Part shown: piece after piece, positions 6,954 through 15,541 of the stretch
How the letters are laid out: the number at the start of each line of letters is the position of its first letter
How positions within the stretch are numbered: position 1 is the first letter of the stretch
NCBI GenBank assembly: GCA_946999385.1
Contig: CAMQCZ010000020.1
Coordinates: 1-31,219 of the forward strand
Source of the DNA: an uncultured Lachnoanaerobaculum sp.
GTDB lineage: Bacteria; Bacillota; Clostridia; Lachnospirales; Lachnospiraceae
DNA length: 31,219 bases
Direction of reading: 5' to 3'
Translations under genes and position numbers: made by a program
The notes under the pieces: generated by a model
Seen by the model: the letters and a program-made list of their open reading frames with translations, nothing else
What the model was told of the DNA's origin: nothing
Databases searched by the model: none

Positions 6954-9900
6954 TTATATAATATTTTCAGCTTTTTCTACAAATTTGACATTTTCTTGAC
7001 CTAATCTATTACAAAGTCTATCAATTAATTTTTCGCTTATTTGTATTTTCCAATTTTCATCTAAATATCTTTTTTTTCTTTCTTTTTTTATATATATACA
7101 AATAGTACAATCACCCTTAGAAGCCCCAATATCTATCATAAGTCTGCCGATATCCTCTGAATAAGCTTGCATATCATTATATTGTATATATAAAATGTCC
7201 TTCTTTATTTCTTTATATGATTGTTTTTCATTTTTATACATTTTTTCTATCTTATTTGCAATAATTTTAGTATCTTCATTTTCAGAAACACTGATTTTTC
7301 CACTTATTATCACTTTTTCATCTTCATTAATTAAAGCTTTATATTGTTCAAATACTCTTGGAAATACTATAATTTCTATATTTGAAAATAAATCCTCAAA
7401 ATTTAAAAATGCCATTAAATCATTTTTTTTAGTAAATTTTTTACTAATATTATTTATAAGACCTGCAATTCTTATGTTATCTTCGTTAAAATATTGTCTA
7501 TCATCATTTTCTTTATCCAAAATCAAATCAAGAATACTAATTGTAGTATTTTTTTTAATCACATCATAATAATCATCTAATGGATGCCCTGAAATATATA
7601 TACCTAACATTTCCTTTTCAAAGCTTAATAATTCTTCTTTCTCAAACTCAGCCTCATCCGGAAATTTTATATCAAAATCTACTCTTTCTTTTTCATTTCC
7701 AAAATCAAAGAGATTCATTTGACCTGCTATAGCCTTATTGGACTTTGCTTTTCTTTCAATAAGCAACGGCATTACAAAAAGCTTTTGTTTTCTATTCCCT
7801 TGCATACTATCTAATGCTCCTGCTTTAATCAAACTTTCAATGGTTCTTTTATTTAATTCCTTTGTTCCAAGTCTATTAACAAATTCACTAAAGCTTTTAA
7901 ATTTACCATTTTCCATTCTATTTTTCAATATTTCATCCGCCGCTGACTTACCTACACTTTTTATCGCACTAAGTCCAAATCTAATACTATTATTAGAAAC
8001 GCTAAACTCACTTTCACCAAGATTAACATCAGGAGGTAATATTTTTATATTCATTTGTCTACAAGCAAATATATATTCAGCCACCTTATTTATATTATCC
8101 ATAACCGAACTTATTAAGGATGACATAAATTCTAATGGATAATAATATTTTAGATATGCAGTTTGATATGAAAGAAAAGCATAACAAGCGGCATGTGATT
8201 TATTGAATGCATATTTAGCAAAATCTGTCATCTCATCAAAAATTTTTTGAGCCACTTCTTCACTAATACCATTTTTAATACATCCACTTATTTTTTCTTC
8301 TTCATTTCCATAAACAAAATTTTGTCTTTCTTTTTCCATTACAGAAGCTTTTTTCTTACTCATAGCACGTCTAAGTAAATCACTTCTCCCAAGCGTATAT
8401 CCACCTAAATCTCTTACTATTTGCATTACCTGTTCCTGATATACTATACAACCATAAGTGGATTTTAAAATAGGTTCCAATTCCTTGCAATCATAAGTTA
8501 TACTATTTTTTTCATTTTTTCCTTTTATATATTTCGGTATAAAATCCATAGGCCCCGGTCTATATAATGAAATTCCTGCTATAATATCATCAAGGCATTC
8601 AGGCTTTAATTCCTTCATAAAATTTGCCATACCACTACTTTCCAGTTGAAAAATGCCTTCATTTTTACCATTACTCATTGAGTCATATACCTTTTTGTCT
8701 TCATAGTCAATATTTAATATATCAATATCAATATTATGATTTTTTTTAATCTGATATAGGGTCTTTTTTATAACTGTAAGAGTTCTAAGACCTAAAAAAT
8801 CCATTTTTAAAAGCCCAAGCTCCTCAAGTGTAGTCATAGTATATTGTGTCGTTATAAATCCATCACTATTTTTTGATATTGGAACATAATCAACTATATT
8901 TTTTTTGGATATTACCACTCCGGCCGCATGAGTTGAGCTATGTCGTGGTAAACCTTCTAATCTAATACTAAGATCTATTAAATTTTTTATTTGAATATCT
9001 TCATCATATTTCTGTCTAAGTTCTTTACTTATATCCAAAGCTTTATTAAGCGTAATTCCAATATCATTTGGAACTAATTTTGCAACACTATCACATAAAA
9101 TATAAGGCAGATCCAAAGCTCTTCCTACATCTCTTATAGCACCACGAGCCGCCAAAGTACCAAAGGTGATTATTTGACATACTTTTTCTTTTCCATATTT
9201 TTTTATTACATAATCTATAACCTCTTGTCTACGTTCATAGCAAAAATCAACATCTATATCAGGCATTGATACTCTTTCAGGATTTAAAAAACGTTCAAAA
9301 AGTAAATTATATTTAATAGGATCCACATCAGTTATCCCCAAACAATATGAAACTAAACTACCGGCAGCCGAGCCTCTACCCGGTCCAACAGCTATATCAT
9401 TGCTTTTAGCATAATTTACATAATCCCATACTATCAAAAAATAGTCTATATATCCCATATTTTCAATAATATCAAATTCATACTTAAGTCTTTCATATAA
9501 TGTATCATTTATATCCTTATACCTTTTTTTTAAGCCTTCAAAGCATAATTTTTTAAAAAATTCTGCTGTATTCATATTATTTGGAATGGGATATTTAGGT
9601 AATTTGATATTCCCAAATTCTATTGTAACATTACATCTATCAGCAATTTTATTTGTATTATCCAAGGCTTCCTTCATATTAGGAAATAAAAGCTCCATTT
9701 GCTCCCTGCTTTTTAGATAAAACTGAGATCCCTCATACCTCATTCTATTCTCATCACTTATTTTTTTACCTGTTTGTATACATAATAATACATCGTGTGG
9801 ATAAGCATCATTTGGATTTACATAGTGAACATCATTTGTAATTACTAAAGGTATTTTTGTATCATCCGATAATTTTATTAATTCATTGTTAATTTTTTTC

Positions 9901-10448
9901 TGCTTGTATATGCCATGATCTTGTAATTCCAAATAAAAATTATTTTCTCCAAATATATTTTTATATCTTAGTGCAGCATTTTTAGCATTTTCATAATCTC
10001 CTCTATCTAAAAGCTTTGGAATTTCTCCGGCAAGACAAGCTGAAAGTGCAATAAGCCCTTCACTATATTTATTAAGAATTTCATAATCAACTCTAGGTTT
10101 ATAATAATAGCCTTCAGTAAAACCGCTTGATACTATTTTGGTAAGATTTTCCAATCCCAAATTATTTTTTGCAAGTAAAATCAAGTGATAATATCTATCC
10201 TCACCGTAGGCTGCTTCTCTATAAAATCTTGATTTCGGACTTACATATACCTCACAACCTATAATCGGTTTTATTCCAAGCTCTTTAGCCACCTTATAAA
10301 AATCTATAATCCCATACATCACACCATGATCTGTTATAGCTAAGCTATCCATACCTAGTTCCTTAGCTCTTTTAACAAGCTCATTTATTTTACAGGAAGA
10401 ATCCAATAGGGAATATTGTGTATGTACATGTAAATGTGTAAAATTCAT
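6954..10448 (-). CDS. dnaE: DNA polymerase III alpha subunit, DnaE type
   Basis: Replicative C-family DNA polymerase of 1164 aa. An N-terminal PHP domain (about 1-210) opens with HLHVHTQYSLLDSS and contains ITDHG at 38-42. The polymerase core has GPGRGSAAGS at 355-364 and PDIDVDF at 396-402, which supplies two catalytic aspartates; a third is in MDFLGLRTL. A helix-hairpin-helix and a C-terminal OB-fold region (about 985-1070) follow. The segment GQMNLFDF near 910 fits an internal beta-clamp-binding motif (QxxLF). There is no exonuclease insertion, so this is DnaE and not PolC. A GGGAGAG site precedes the ATG. It follows the crh-like gene after 62 bases that contain a small hairpin. Confidence 0.97.
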   Translation of the reverse strand: MNFTHLHVHTQYSLLDSSCKINELVKRAKELGMDSLAITDHGVMYGIIDFYKVAKELGIKPIIGCEVYVSPKSRFYREAAYGEDRYYHLILLAKNNLGLENLTKIVSSGFTEGYYYKPRVDYEILNKYSEGLIALSACLAGEIPKLLDRGDYENAKNAALRYKNIFGENNFYLELQDHGIYKQKKINNELIKLSDDTKIPLVITNDVHYVNPNDAYPHDVLLCIQTGKKISDENRMRYEGSQFYLKSREQMELLFPNMKEALDNTNKIADRCNVTIEFGNIKLPKYPIPNNMNTAEFFKKLCFEGLKKRYKDINDTLYERLKYEFDIIENMGYIDYFLIVWDYVNYAKSNDIAVGPGRGSAAGSLVSYCLGITDVDPIKYNLLFERFLNPERVSMPDIDVDFCYERRQEVIDYVIKKYGKEKVCQIITFGTLAARGAIRDVGRALDLPYILCDSVAKLVPNDIGITLNKALDISKELRQKYDEDIQIKNLIDLSIRLEGLPRHSSTHAAGVVISKKNIVDYVPISKNSDGFITTQYTMTTLEELGLLKMDFLGLRTLTVIKKTLYQIKKNHNIDIDILNIDYEDKKVYDSMSNGKNEGIFQLESSGMANFMKELKPECLDDIIAGISLYRPGPMDFIPKYIKGKNEKNSITYDCKELEPILKSTYGCIVYQEQVMQIVRDLGGYTLGRSDLLRRAMSKKKASVMEKERQNFVYGNEEEKISGCIKNGISEEVAQKIFDEMTDFAKYAFNKSHAACYAFLSYQTAYLKYYYPLEFMSSLISSVMDNINKVAEYIFACRQMNIKILPPDVNLGESEFSVSNNSIRFGLSAIKSVGKSAADEILKNRMENGKFKSFSEFVNRLGTKELNKRTIESLIKAGALDSMQGNRKQKLFVMPLLIERKAKSNKAIAGQMNLFDFGNEKERVDFDIKFPDEAEFEKEELLSFEKEMLGIYISGHPLDDYYDVIKKNTTISILDLILDKENDDRQYFNEDNIRIAGLINNISKKFTKKNDLMAFLNFEDLFSNIEIIVFPRVFEQYKALINEDEKVIISGKISVSENEDTKIIANKIEKMYKNEKQSYKEIKKDILYIQYNDMQAYSEDIGRLMIDIGASKGDCTICIYIKKERKKRYLDENWKIQISEKLIDRLCNRLGQENVKFVEKAENII

Positions 10449-10471
10449 ATTTTCTCTCCCTTAATAAAATA

Positions 10472-10496
10472 AGGGCTTTGCTATAGCAAATACCCT
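10472..10496 (-). other. Small hairpin between the crh-like gene and dnaE
   Basis: AGGG (10472-10475) and CCCT (10493-10496) flank a 14-bp palindrome, TTTGCTATAGCAAA (10477-10490). On the minus strand it is followed by an AU-rich stretch but not by a clean U tract. It may act as a weak attenuator or mRNA-processing site between the regulatory operon and dnaE. No function is shown. Confidence 0.4.
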
Positions 10497-10510
10497 CAAA
10501 ATCGTGAATA

Positions 10511-10756
10511 TTATTTTAAATAAGATAACATAGCTTCCATAGCCTTATTTTCATCATTACCATCACAACTAAGTAGTAATTTATCACCATTATTTAAAAC
10601 TAAGGTCATCATTCCCATAATACTTTTTGCATTTATATTTTTATTATTTTGCTCAATATATATTCTGCTTTCAAATTTACTTGCCAACTGAACTAAAATA
10701 GCAGGGCTTATTTCCTTACTTATTTCTCTTTCGATATTAACACTTCTTTTTATCAT
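10511..10756 (-). CDS. crh: HPr-family protein lacking the active-site His (Crh-like)
   Basis: An 81-aa protein with the HPr fold signature. The strands and helices around LVQLASKF (21-28), INAKSIMGMMTL (41-52) and GDKLLL (57-62) match HPr. Ser45 corresponds to HPr Ser46, the HPr kinase target. The GLHARPA loop is gone: by ungapped alignment His15 is replaced by Lys14 and Arg17 by Ile16, so it cannot serve as a PTS phosphocarrier. It lies directly downstream of whiA, as does crh in Bacillus subtilis, with hprK four genes upstream in the same unit. It is therefore best read as a regulatory HPr paralogue that could act with CcpA after Ser phosphorylation. The symbol is assigned by context and missing His, not by demonstrated orthology. 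Confidence 0.82.
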   Translation of the reverse strand: MIKRSVNIEREISKEISPAILVQLASKFESRIYIEQNNKNINAKSIMGMMTLVLNNGDKLLLSCDGNDENKAMEAMLSYLK

Positions 10757-10764
10757 AATCTCCT

Positions 10765-11721
10765 CTAAATACCCCTTTCATCTTTAAGTTTATCTACAAT
10801 CATAGATATTTTTCGTAATCTATGGTTTATACCGCTCTTACTAACTGTCGGAAAAAGATAGCTACCAAGCTCACTTAGACTTGCCTCCGGATATTTTAAT
10901 CTAAGTATTGCCACTTCTTTTAAATTTTCAGATAATATATCCATTGTATAATTATCTTCAATATATTTTATATCCTCTATCTGCTTTAATGAGGCTACAA
11001 TAGTCTTATTTATATTAGCCATTTCACAATTAATCTTTCGATTAATATTATTTCTCATCCCTTTCAATATACGAATATTTTCCAACTCAAGAAGACTTTT
11101 ATTTGCTTCCATTAAAGCTAATATAGTTGCAATTTGTTCACTATCCTTAACATATATTACATATAAATTTTTTCTTTCTATTATTTTAGCATCTATTGAA
11201 AAAGAAACAAACAAATTTAATATTTGCATAGCCTTTTCATAACAAGAGCAGGCTATTTCAAAATGATATGCTTTTTCAGGATCCGATATTGAACCTGCAC
11301 AAAGAAAAGCTGCTCTTAAAAAAGCTCGTCTACAACATTTCTTTGATAAAATCATATTTTTTTCTAATTCCAAATTTTCCTCAACCTCAAAATATTTATT
11401 CAATAATTTTGTAGTCATAAGAATTTTCTTAGCCTGTAGATTGTCCTTTATATATATGGTATATACATGCTTTTTTGATAAAAAACTACTTTTTACAACC
11501 CTTACACCTGTACTTATATTAAATGTTTTTTTCAAAATTGTAAAGCATTTACGTGCAAGTCCTGCATTATCTGTAGAAATACTTAAGGTAAATTCATTGT
11601 CAATAGATATTTTTACTCTAGCTAAAAAAGATATAATACCTGCCAACTCGGCTATATTACAATGCCTTGAAGAATTAAAAACATGGCACAGCTCATCCTT
11701 TAAATTTGAAGAAAATGACAT
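10765..11721 (-). CDS. whiA: DNA-binding protein WhiA
   Basis: A 318-aa WhiA (YvcL) homologue. The family has an N-terminal pair of degenerate LAGLIDADG homing-endonuclease domains without nuclease residues (about 85-190 here, with KCCRRAFLRAAFLCAGSISD) and a C-terminal helix-turn-helix (about 225-310). The final segment, ASLSELGSYLFPTVSKSGIN, is the conserved C-terminal HTH. In actinomycetes WhiA controls sporulation septation; in Bacillus it affects division and chromosome segregation. The ATG is 1 base past the rapZ stop and uses an AGGAT site inside rapZ. It is 8 bases upstream of the crh-like gene, so all are one operon. Confidence 0.95.
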   Translation of the reverse strand: MSFSSNLKDELCHVFNSSRHCNIAELAGIISFLARVKISIDNEFTLSISTDNAGLARKCFTILKKTFNISTGVRVVKSSFLSKKHVYTIYIKDNLQAKKILMTTKLLNKYFEVEENLELEKNMILSKKCCRRAFLRAAFLCAGSISDPEKAYHFEIACSCYEKAMQILNLFVSFSIDAKIIERKNLYVIYVKDSEQIATILALMEANKSLLELENIRILKGMRNNINRKINCEMANINKTIVASLKQIEDIKYIEDNYTMDILSENLKEVAILRLKYPEASLSELGSYLFPTVSKSGINHRLRKISMIVDKLKDERGI

Positions 11722-11722
11722 A

Positions 11723-12610
11723 TCAGCTTATCCTACTTATATTTTTTTTCATATCTCTATGCTCCAATTTTATTTTTATCTTATCAATATTTTCCAACCT
11801 TTTAAATATTTCATATGCAACAGCTACCGATCTATGCTGACCTCCTGTACAACCTATACCTATAACAAGCTGAGTCTTACCTTCATTTATGTAATTTGGT
11901 ATCAAAAATTTTAACATATCCTCTAATTTATTCAAAAAAGTTATTGCATTTTTATCAGAAAAAATATAATTTCTTACTGATATATCCTCTCCCGTTTTTA
12001 ATCTCAGGCTCAAGTCATAAAATGGATTTGGTAAAAATCTGACATCAAAAACCAAATCAACATCCTTTGGTATACCATACATAAATCCGAAGGATAAAAT
12101 ATTTAAAAATATTCGTGGATAGTCATTATTATATTTAAAAATATTAATTAATTCTTGTTTTAATTCTTTAGCCATAAAATTAGAAGTATCTAAAACAAAA
12201 TCCGCTCTTTCTTTGAGAAATTTCAAACTTTTTCTTTCCATACTTATTCCTTCTTCTACTCTTTTACCCAAAGCCAAAGGATGCAAGCGTCTTGTTTCCT
12301 TGAACCTTTTAATCAATGCTTCATCATTTGAATCTAAAAATAAAATTTTATATTCTATATTTTCATTTTTAATATTTTCAAGAATTTTATCCAACTTTTC
12401 CAAAGCTTCTCCACTTCTTATATCTATTCCGAGAGCAGTTTTTTTTGATTTTTCTATTGAATTATTTAATAATTCAAAAAAAACATTTAATAATTCAAGT
12501 GGTAAATTATCTATACAATTATATCCCATATCTTCCAACAATTTTAAGGCTATTGTTTTGCCGGAACCGCTCATTCCGGTAATAATAACAAGCTCAGACT
12601 TATTTGACAT
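11723..12610 (-). CDS. rapZ: RapZ/YvcJ-family nucleotide-binding protein
   Basis: A 295-aa P-loop protein. Walker A is GMSGSGKT at 12-19. The C-terminal domain carries SFGFMYGIPKDVDLVFDVR (173-191) and GCTGGQHRS (253-261), the family hallmark that binds a phosphorylated amino sugar or related ligand. In Escherichia coli RapZ adapts GlmZ/GlmY sRNA decay to control GlmS; in Bacillus YvcJ binds and hydrolyses nucleotides and affects competence. It overlaps the murB stop by 1 base (TAATG) and abuts whiA, so it is translationally coupled to both. The usual yvcK gene is not found between rapZ and whiA. Confidence 0.96.
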   Translation of the reverse strand: MSNKSELVIITGMSGSGKTIALKLLEDMGYNCIDNLPLELLNVFFELLNNSIEKSKKTALGIDIRSGEALEKLDKILENIKNENIEYKILFLDSNDEALIKRFKETRRLHPLALGKRVEEGISMERKSLKFLKERADFVLDTSNFMAKELKQELINIFKYNNDYPRIFLNILSFGFMYGIPKDVDLVFDVRFLPNPFYDLSLRLKTGEDISVRNYIFSDKNAITFLNKLEDMLKFLIPNYINEGKTQLVIGIGCTGGQHRSVAVAYEIFKRLENIDKIKIKLEHRDMKKNISRIS

Positions 12611-13494
12611 TAAAATTCTCCCAATAATCTAACTTCTCTTTCAAGATTAACATTAAATTTTTCTTTTACTACCATTTGTATATAAGAAATCAAATTGTAT
12701 ATATCTGTAGAGCTTGCATCATTTTTATTAATTACAAATCCTGCGTGCTTAGTAGAAACACAAGCCCCTCCAATCATATATCCTCTAAGATTTGCATCAC
12801 TTATAAGCTTACCGGCAAAATAACCCTTTGGTCTTTTAAAGGTCGAACCGGCACTTGGATATTCTAAAGGCTGTTTATCCCTTCTTCTAAAATTCAAATC
12901 TTTAATCTTATTTTTTATATCTTCCGACTTACCTTTTTTTAATGATAAATGTGCTGATAAAATAATTTGATTCTTAGCTTCAATATTACTATATCTATAT
13001 CCTAAATTCAAATCACTTGCTTTAATATTTTTTATTGATAAATCCTTATTTAAAATATTAACATCTAATAAAATATCTTTTATTTCCTCTCCATAAGCAC
13101 CTGCATTCATAAATATAGCACCACCAAGTGTACCGGGAATTCCGCTCGCAAATTCAAAATTTGTTAAAGAATTTCGAAGTGCAAAAGCTGAAATATCAGA
13201 TAATAAGCAACCACAACAAGCTTCAACTATATTTTTCCCTATTAATTTGATAGAATTATATCTTGATGTATTTATTATCAAACCGTCATAGCCTTTATCG
13301 CTGATTAAAAGATTACTTCCATTACCTATTATAAAATAAGATAAATTATTTTCCTTTGCCCAAGTTATTGCTTCTATAAATTCCTTTGAATCGGTAATTT
13401 CTATATAATATTTTGCATAACCTCCGGTCTTAAATGTTGTATGCTTGGACATTTTTTCATTTTCTTTTATTTTTGTCTTAAATAAATTTTCCAT
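12610..13494 (-). CDS. murB: UDP-N-acetylenolpyruvoylglucosamine reductase
   Basis: FAD enzyme that makes UDP-MurNAc for peptidoglycan in the cytosol. The 294-aa length fits the compact type II MurB of Gram-positives. The FAD-binding motif GNGSNLL is at 57-63, GIPGTLGGA at 118-126 and YRYS at 166-169. The proton donor Ser217 lies in GSTFKRP, and the C-terminal catalytic Glu (about 287) is in EREVRLLG. The start is 11 bases downstream of hprK and its stop overlaps the rapZ start. Location next to rapZ places it in the hprK-whiA unit. Confidence 0.96.
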   Translation of the reverse strand: MENLFKTKIKENEKMSKHTTFKTGGYAKYYIEITDSKEFIEAITWAKENNLSYFIIGNGSNLLISDKGYDGLIINTSRYNSIKLIGKNIVEACCGCLLSDISAFALRNSLTNFEFASGIPGTLGGAIFMNAGAYGEEIKDILLDVNILNKDLSIKNIKASDLNLGYRYSNIEAKNQIILSAHLSLKKGKSEDIKNKIKDLNFRRRDKQPLEYPSAGSTFKRPKGYFAGKLISDANLRGYMIGGACVSTKHAGFVINKNDASSTDIYNLISYIQMVVKEKFNVNLEREVRLLGEF

Positions 13495-13505
13495 TTTATA
13501 TCCTA

Positions 13506-14450
13506 TTAAATATTCTTATTCATATTTGCTTGTACTCTTTTATATAATTCCTTTGCAGCATTATATCCCATTTTCTTTTGTCTATGATTTACAGCCGCTG
13601 ATTCACAAATAACTGCTAAATTTCTACCCGGTCTAATAGGTAAAATATGAGCTGTTACTTTATTGCCGAGATATTCTATATAATTATCCTCCAAGCCTAA
13701 TCTATCATATTCTTTAGTTTTATTCCAATCCTCCATTTGTATAACCATATCTATTTGTTGTGTATCTTTTACACTTCCAACACCAAATAAAGCTTTTACA
13801 TCTATTATACCTATACCTCTAAGTTCTATAAAATGCTTTGTTATATCAGGAGCTGAGCCGATAAGTGTCTGTTCTGAAACCTTTTTAATTTCTACAACAT
13901 CATCGCTAACCAATCTATGTCCCCTTTTAACAAGCTCCAATGCCGTTTCTGATTTCCCTATACCACTATCTCCTGTTATTAGTACTCCCTCACCATATAT
14001 ATCTACTAAAACCCCATGTATACTTATACTTGGTGCAAGCTTAACCTTTAACCATCGTATTATTTCAGCCATAACATCTGTTGTTGTCATATTGGAAATA
14101 AGACAAGGAATACCATAATAATTGGCAAATTCAAGCATATCCTCATCAGGTGCCTGACTTCTTGCAAAAATTATACAAGGTAATTTATATGATAATAATT
14201 TATCATATGTTTTTCTTTTAGTTTCCGTATCCAAAGTATTAATATATTGTTGCTCTACAAAACCTATAATTTGTACTCTTTCACTATCAAAATGATTAAA
14301 AAAACCTGCAAGCTGTAGTGCCGGACGGTTGACATCAGGATGACTTATAACTATATCATCAGTATTAATCTCAGGAGTTGCATTTACCAATTTCATCTGA
14401 TTTATAAGCTTAGTTAACGGAACTCCCATATCCAAATCTAACATACTCAT
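13506..14450 (-). CDS. hprK: HPr kinase/phosphorylase
   Basis: Bifunctional enzyme that phosphorylates HPr/Crh on the regulatory Ser and reverses it, setting carbon catabolite repression. The 314-aa protein has an N-terminal regulatory domain (1-130) and a C-terminal kinase domain: SIHGVLV near 143-149 with the catalytic His145, Walker A GDSGIGKS at 160-167, VSDD at 181-184, and the family signature ELRGIGIIDV at 209-218. The ATG has an AGGAT site 7 bases upstream and a well-formed promoter 48-76 bases upstream. It is the first gene of the operon that also encodes the likely partner at 10511-10756. Confidence 0.96.
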   Translation of the reverse strand: MSMLDLDMGVPLTKLINQMKLVNATPEINTDDIVISHPDVNRPALQLAGFFNHFDSERVQIIGFVEQQYINTLDTETKRKTYDKLLSYKLPCIIFARSQAPDEDMLEFANYYGIPCLISNMTTTDVMAEIIRWLKVKLAPSISIHGVLVDIYGEGVLITGDSGIGKSETALELVKRGHRLVSDDVVEIKKVSEQTLIGSAPDITKHFIELRGIGIIDVKALFGVGSVKDTQQIDMVIQMEDWNKTKEYDRLGLEDNYIEYLGNKVTAHILPIRPGRNLAVICESAAVNHRQKKMGYNAAKELYKRVQANMNKNI

Positions 14451-14497
14451 TTTATATATCCTTTCTAATATGTGGCTTATTAAAAATTATTATTATT

Positions 14498-14526
14498 AGA
14501 ATATCATATATATAACTTTATTTCAA
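14498..14526 (-). promoter_or_regulatory. Sigma-A-type promoter of the hprK operon
   Basis: On the minus strand TTGAAA (14526-14521) and TATTCT (14503-14498) are spaced by exactly 17 bases. This lies about 50-75 bases upstream of the hprK ATG, in an otherwise non-coding stretch. Confidence 0.7.
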
Positions 14527-14563
14527 AATATTTTTATAAATTGCAACTGTAAGTTTCAGTATA

Positions 14564-14791
14564 TTATGACGTATGTTCTAAACTTTTATAAACCTCATTA
14601 GAACTTAATCCATCAAACATTTTTCTAAGATAGTTATTCATAAAGTTTTCAATTTCTTTTCTTAATATTTATTTTGTGCTACATCATAGGCATATACTGT
14701 TTTTTTCTCTATATTCTGAATATATTAATTTAATCAAATCTCTTTTTATTTCTCTATATAATCCAATATATGGCTTAATTAAAAATATCAT
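14564..14791 (-). pseudogene. Possible decayed small gene between dapB and hprK
   Basis: A minus-strand frame begins with ATG at 14791, overlapping the dapB end out of frame, and runs 35 codons to TGA. The same frame is soon open again after a TAA and ends at 14564. The two protein-like halves include YIGLYREIKRDLIKLIYSEY and NFMNNYLRKMFDGLSSNEVY. A different frame across the break reads AYDVAQNK, so a pair of compensating frameshifts would join them into one protein of about 75 aa. I do not recognise the family. AT-rich DNA gives such frames by chance, so this is tentative. The rest of 14451-14774 holds only the hprK promoter. Confidence 0.3.
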
Positions 14792-15530
14792 CCATACAAT
14801 ATAATCCTTTTTCTTTTCCTGCTAAAAATTTAGCTGCACTTATTGCACCCTTTGCAAAAATATTTCTTGAATAAGCACTATGACTTATACTAACTATCTC
14901 ATCCTCTCCTGCAAAAATCACTTCATGCTCTCCAACTATATTTCCACCCCTTACACTACTAATTCCTATTTCTTTTTTATCTCTTTTTTGTCTTTTGGCA
15001 TGCCTATCATATTCATAAAAAAGTATATTATCCAAGCTTTTATTTATGGCAGTGGCTATAGCAAGTGCAGTCCCGCTTGGAGCATCTAATTTTCTATTAT
15101 GATGCTTTTCTATTATTTCTATATCAAAATTTTCTTTATATAAAATCTCTGTTGCCTTTTTTACTAAATTTAATATCAAATTAATCCCTAATGACATATT
15201 TGCACTCATTAAGATTGGCACATCAGAAGAATAATCATTAACCTTTTTTTTCATATTATCATCTAAACCTGTAGTACATAATACTAATGGGATTTTATTA
15301 AGCCTTGAATAGTCTAATAAAGCATCAACTGCACTTATATGTGCAAAATCTATTATTACATCAACCTTTTCTTTAACATCTTTAATATTACTATAAGTAG
15401 AAAATTTTTCATTTTTTGTAGCATTTATATCTACACCTACTAAAACTGTAGCATTTTCTTCCTTATTTAAAAGCTCACATACTACTTTACCCATAGCACC
15501 GTTATATCCATGCACCATAATATTTAACAT
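14775..15530 (-). CDS. dapB: 4-hydroxy-tetrahydrodipicolinate reductase
   Basis: NAD(P)H-dependent step of the lysine/diaminopimelate pathway, supplying the peptidoglycan cross-linking residue. The 251-aa protein has the Rossmann motif HGYNGAMG at 7-14, CTTG near 85-88, and the catalytic segment EKHHNRKLDAPSGTA at 141-155 (His143/His144, Lys147). The length is normal. It follows uvrC by 11 bases and a GAGG-type site precedes the ATG, so it ends the DUF1653-uvrC-dapB unit. dapF of the same pathway is at 29676 in another unit. Confidence 0.96.
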   Translation of the reverse strand: MLNIMVHGYNGAMGKVVCELLNKEENATVLVGVDINATKNEKFSTYSNIKDVKEKVDVIIDFAHISAVDALLDYSRLNKIPLVLCTTGLDDNMKKKVNDYSSDVPILMSANMSLGINLILNLVKKATEILYKENFDIEIIEKHHNRKLDAPSGTALAIATAINKSLDNILFYEYDRHAKRQKRDKKEIGISSVRGGNIVGEHEVIFAGEDEIVSISHSAYSRNIFAKGAISAAKFLAGKEKGLYCMDDIFN

Positions 15531-15541
15531 AATGTACCTCC

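Noticed and set aside
14598..14604. GTTCTAA/TTAGAAC inverted repeat (14575-14604) as a terminator for dapB
   Set aside because: The loop is 16 bases and no U tract follows, so there is no convincing terminator between dapB and the hprK promoter.
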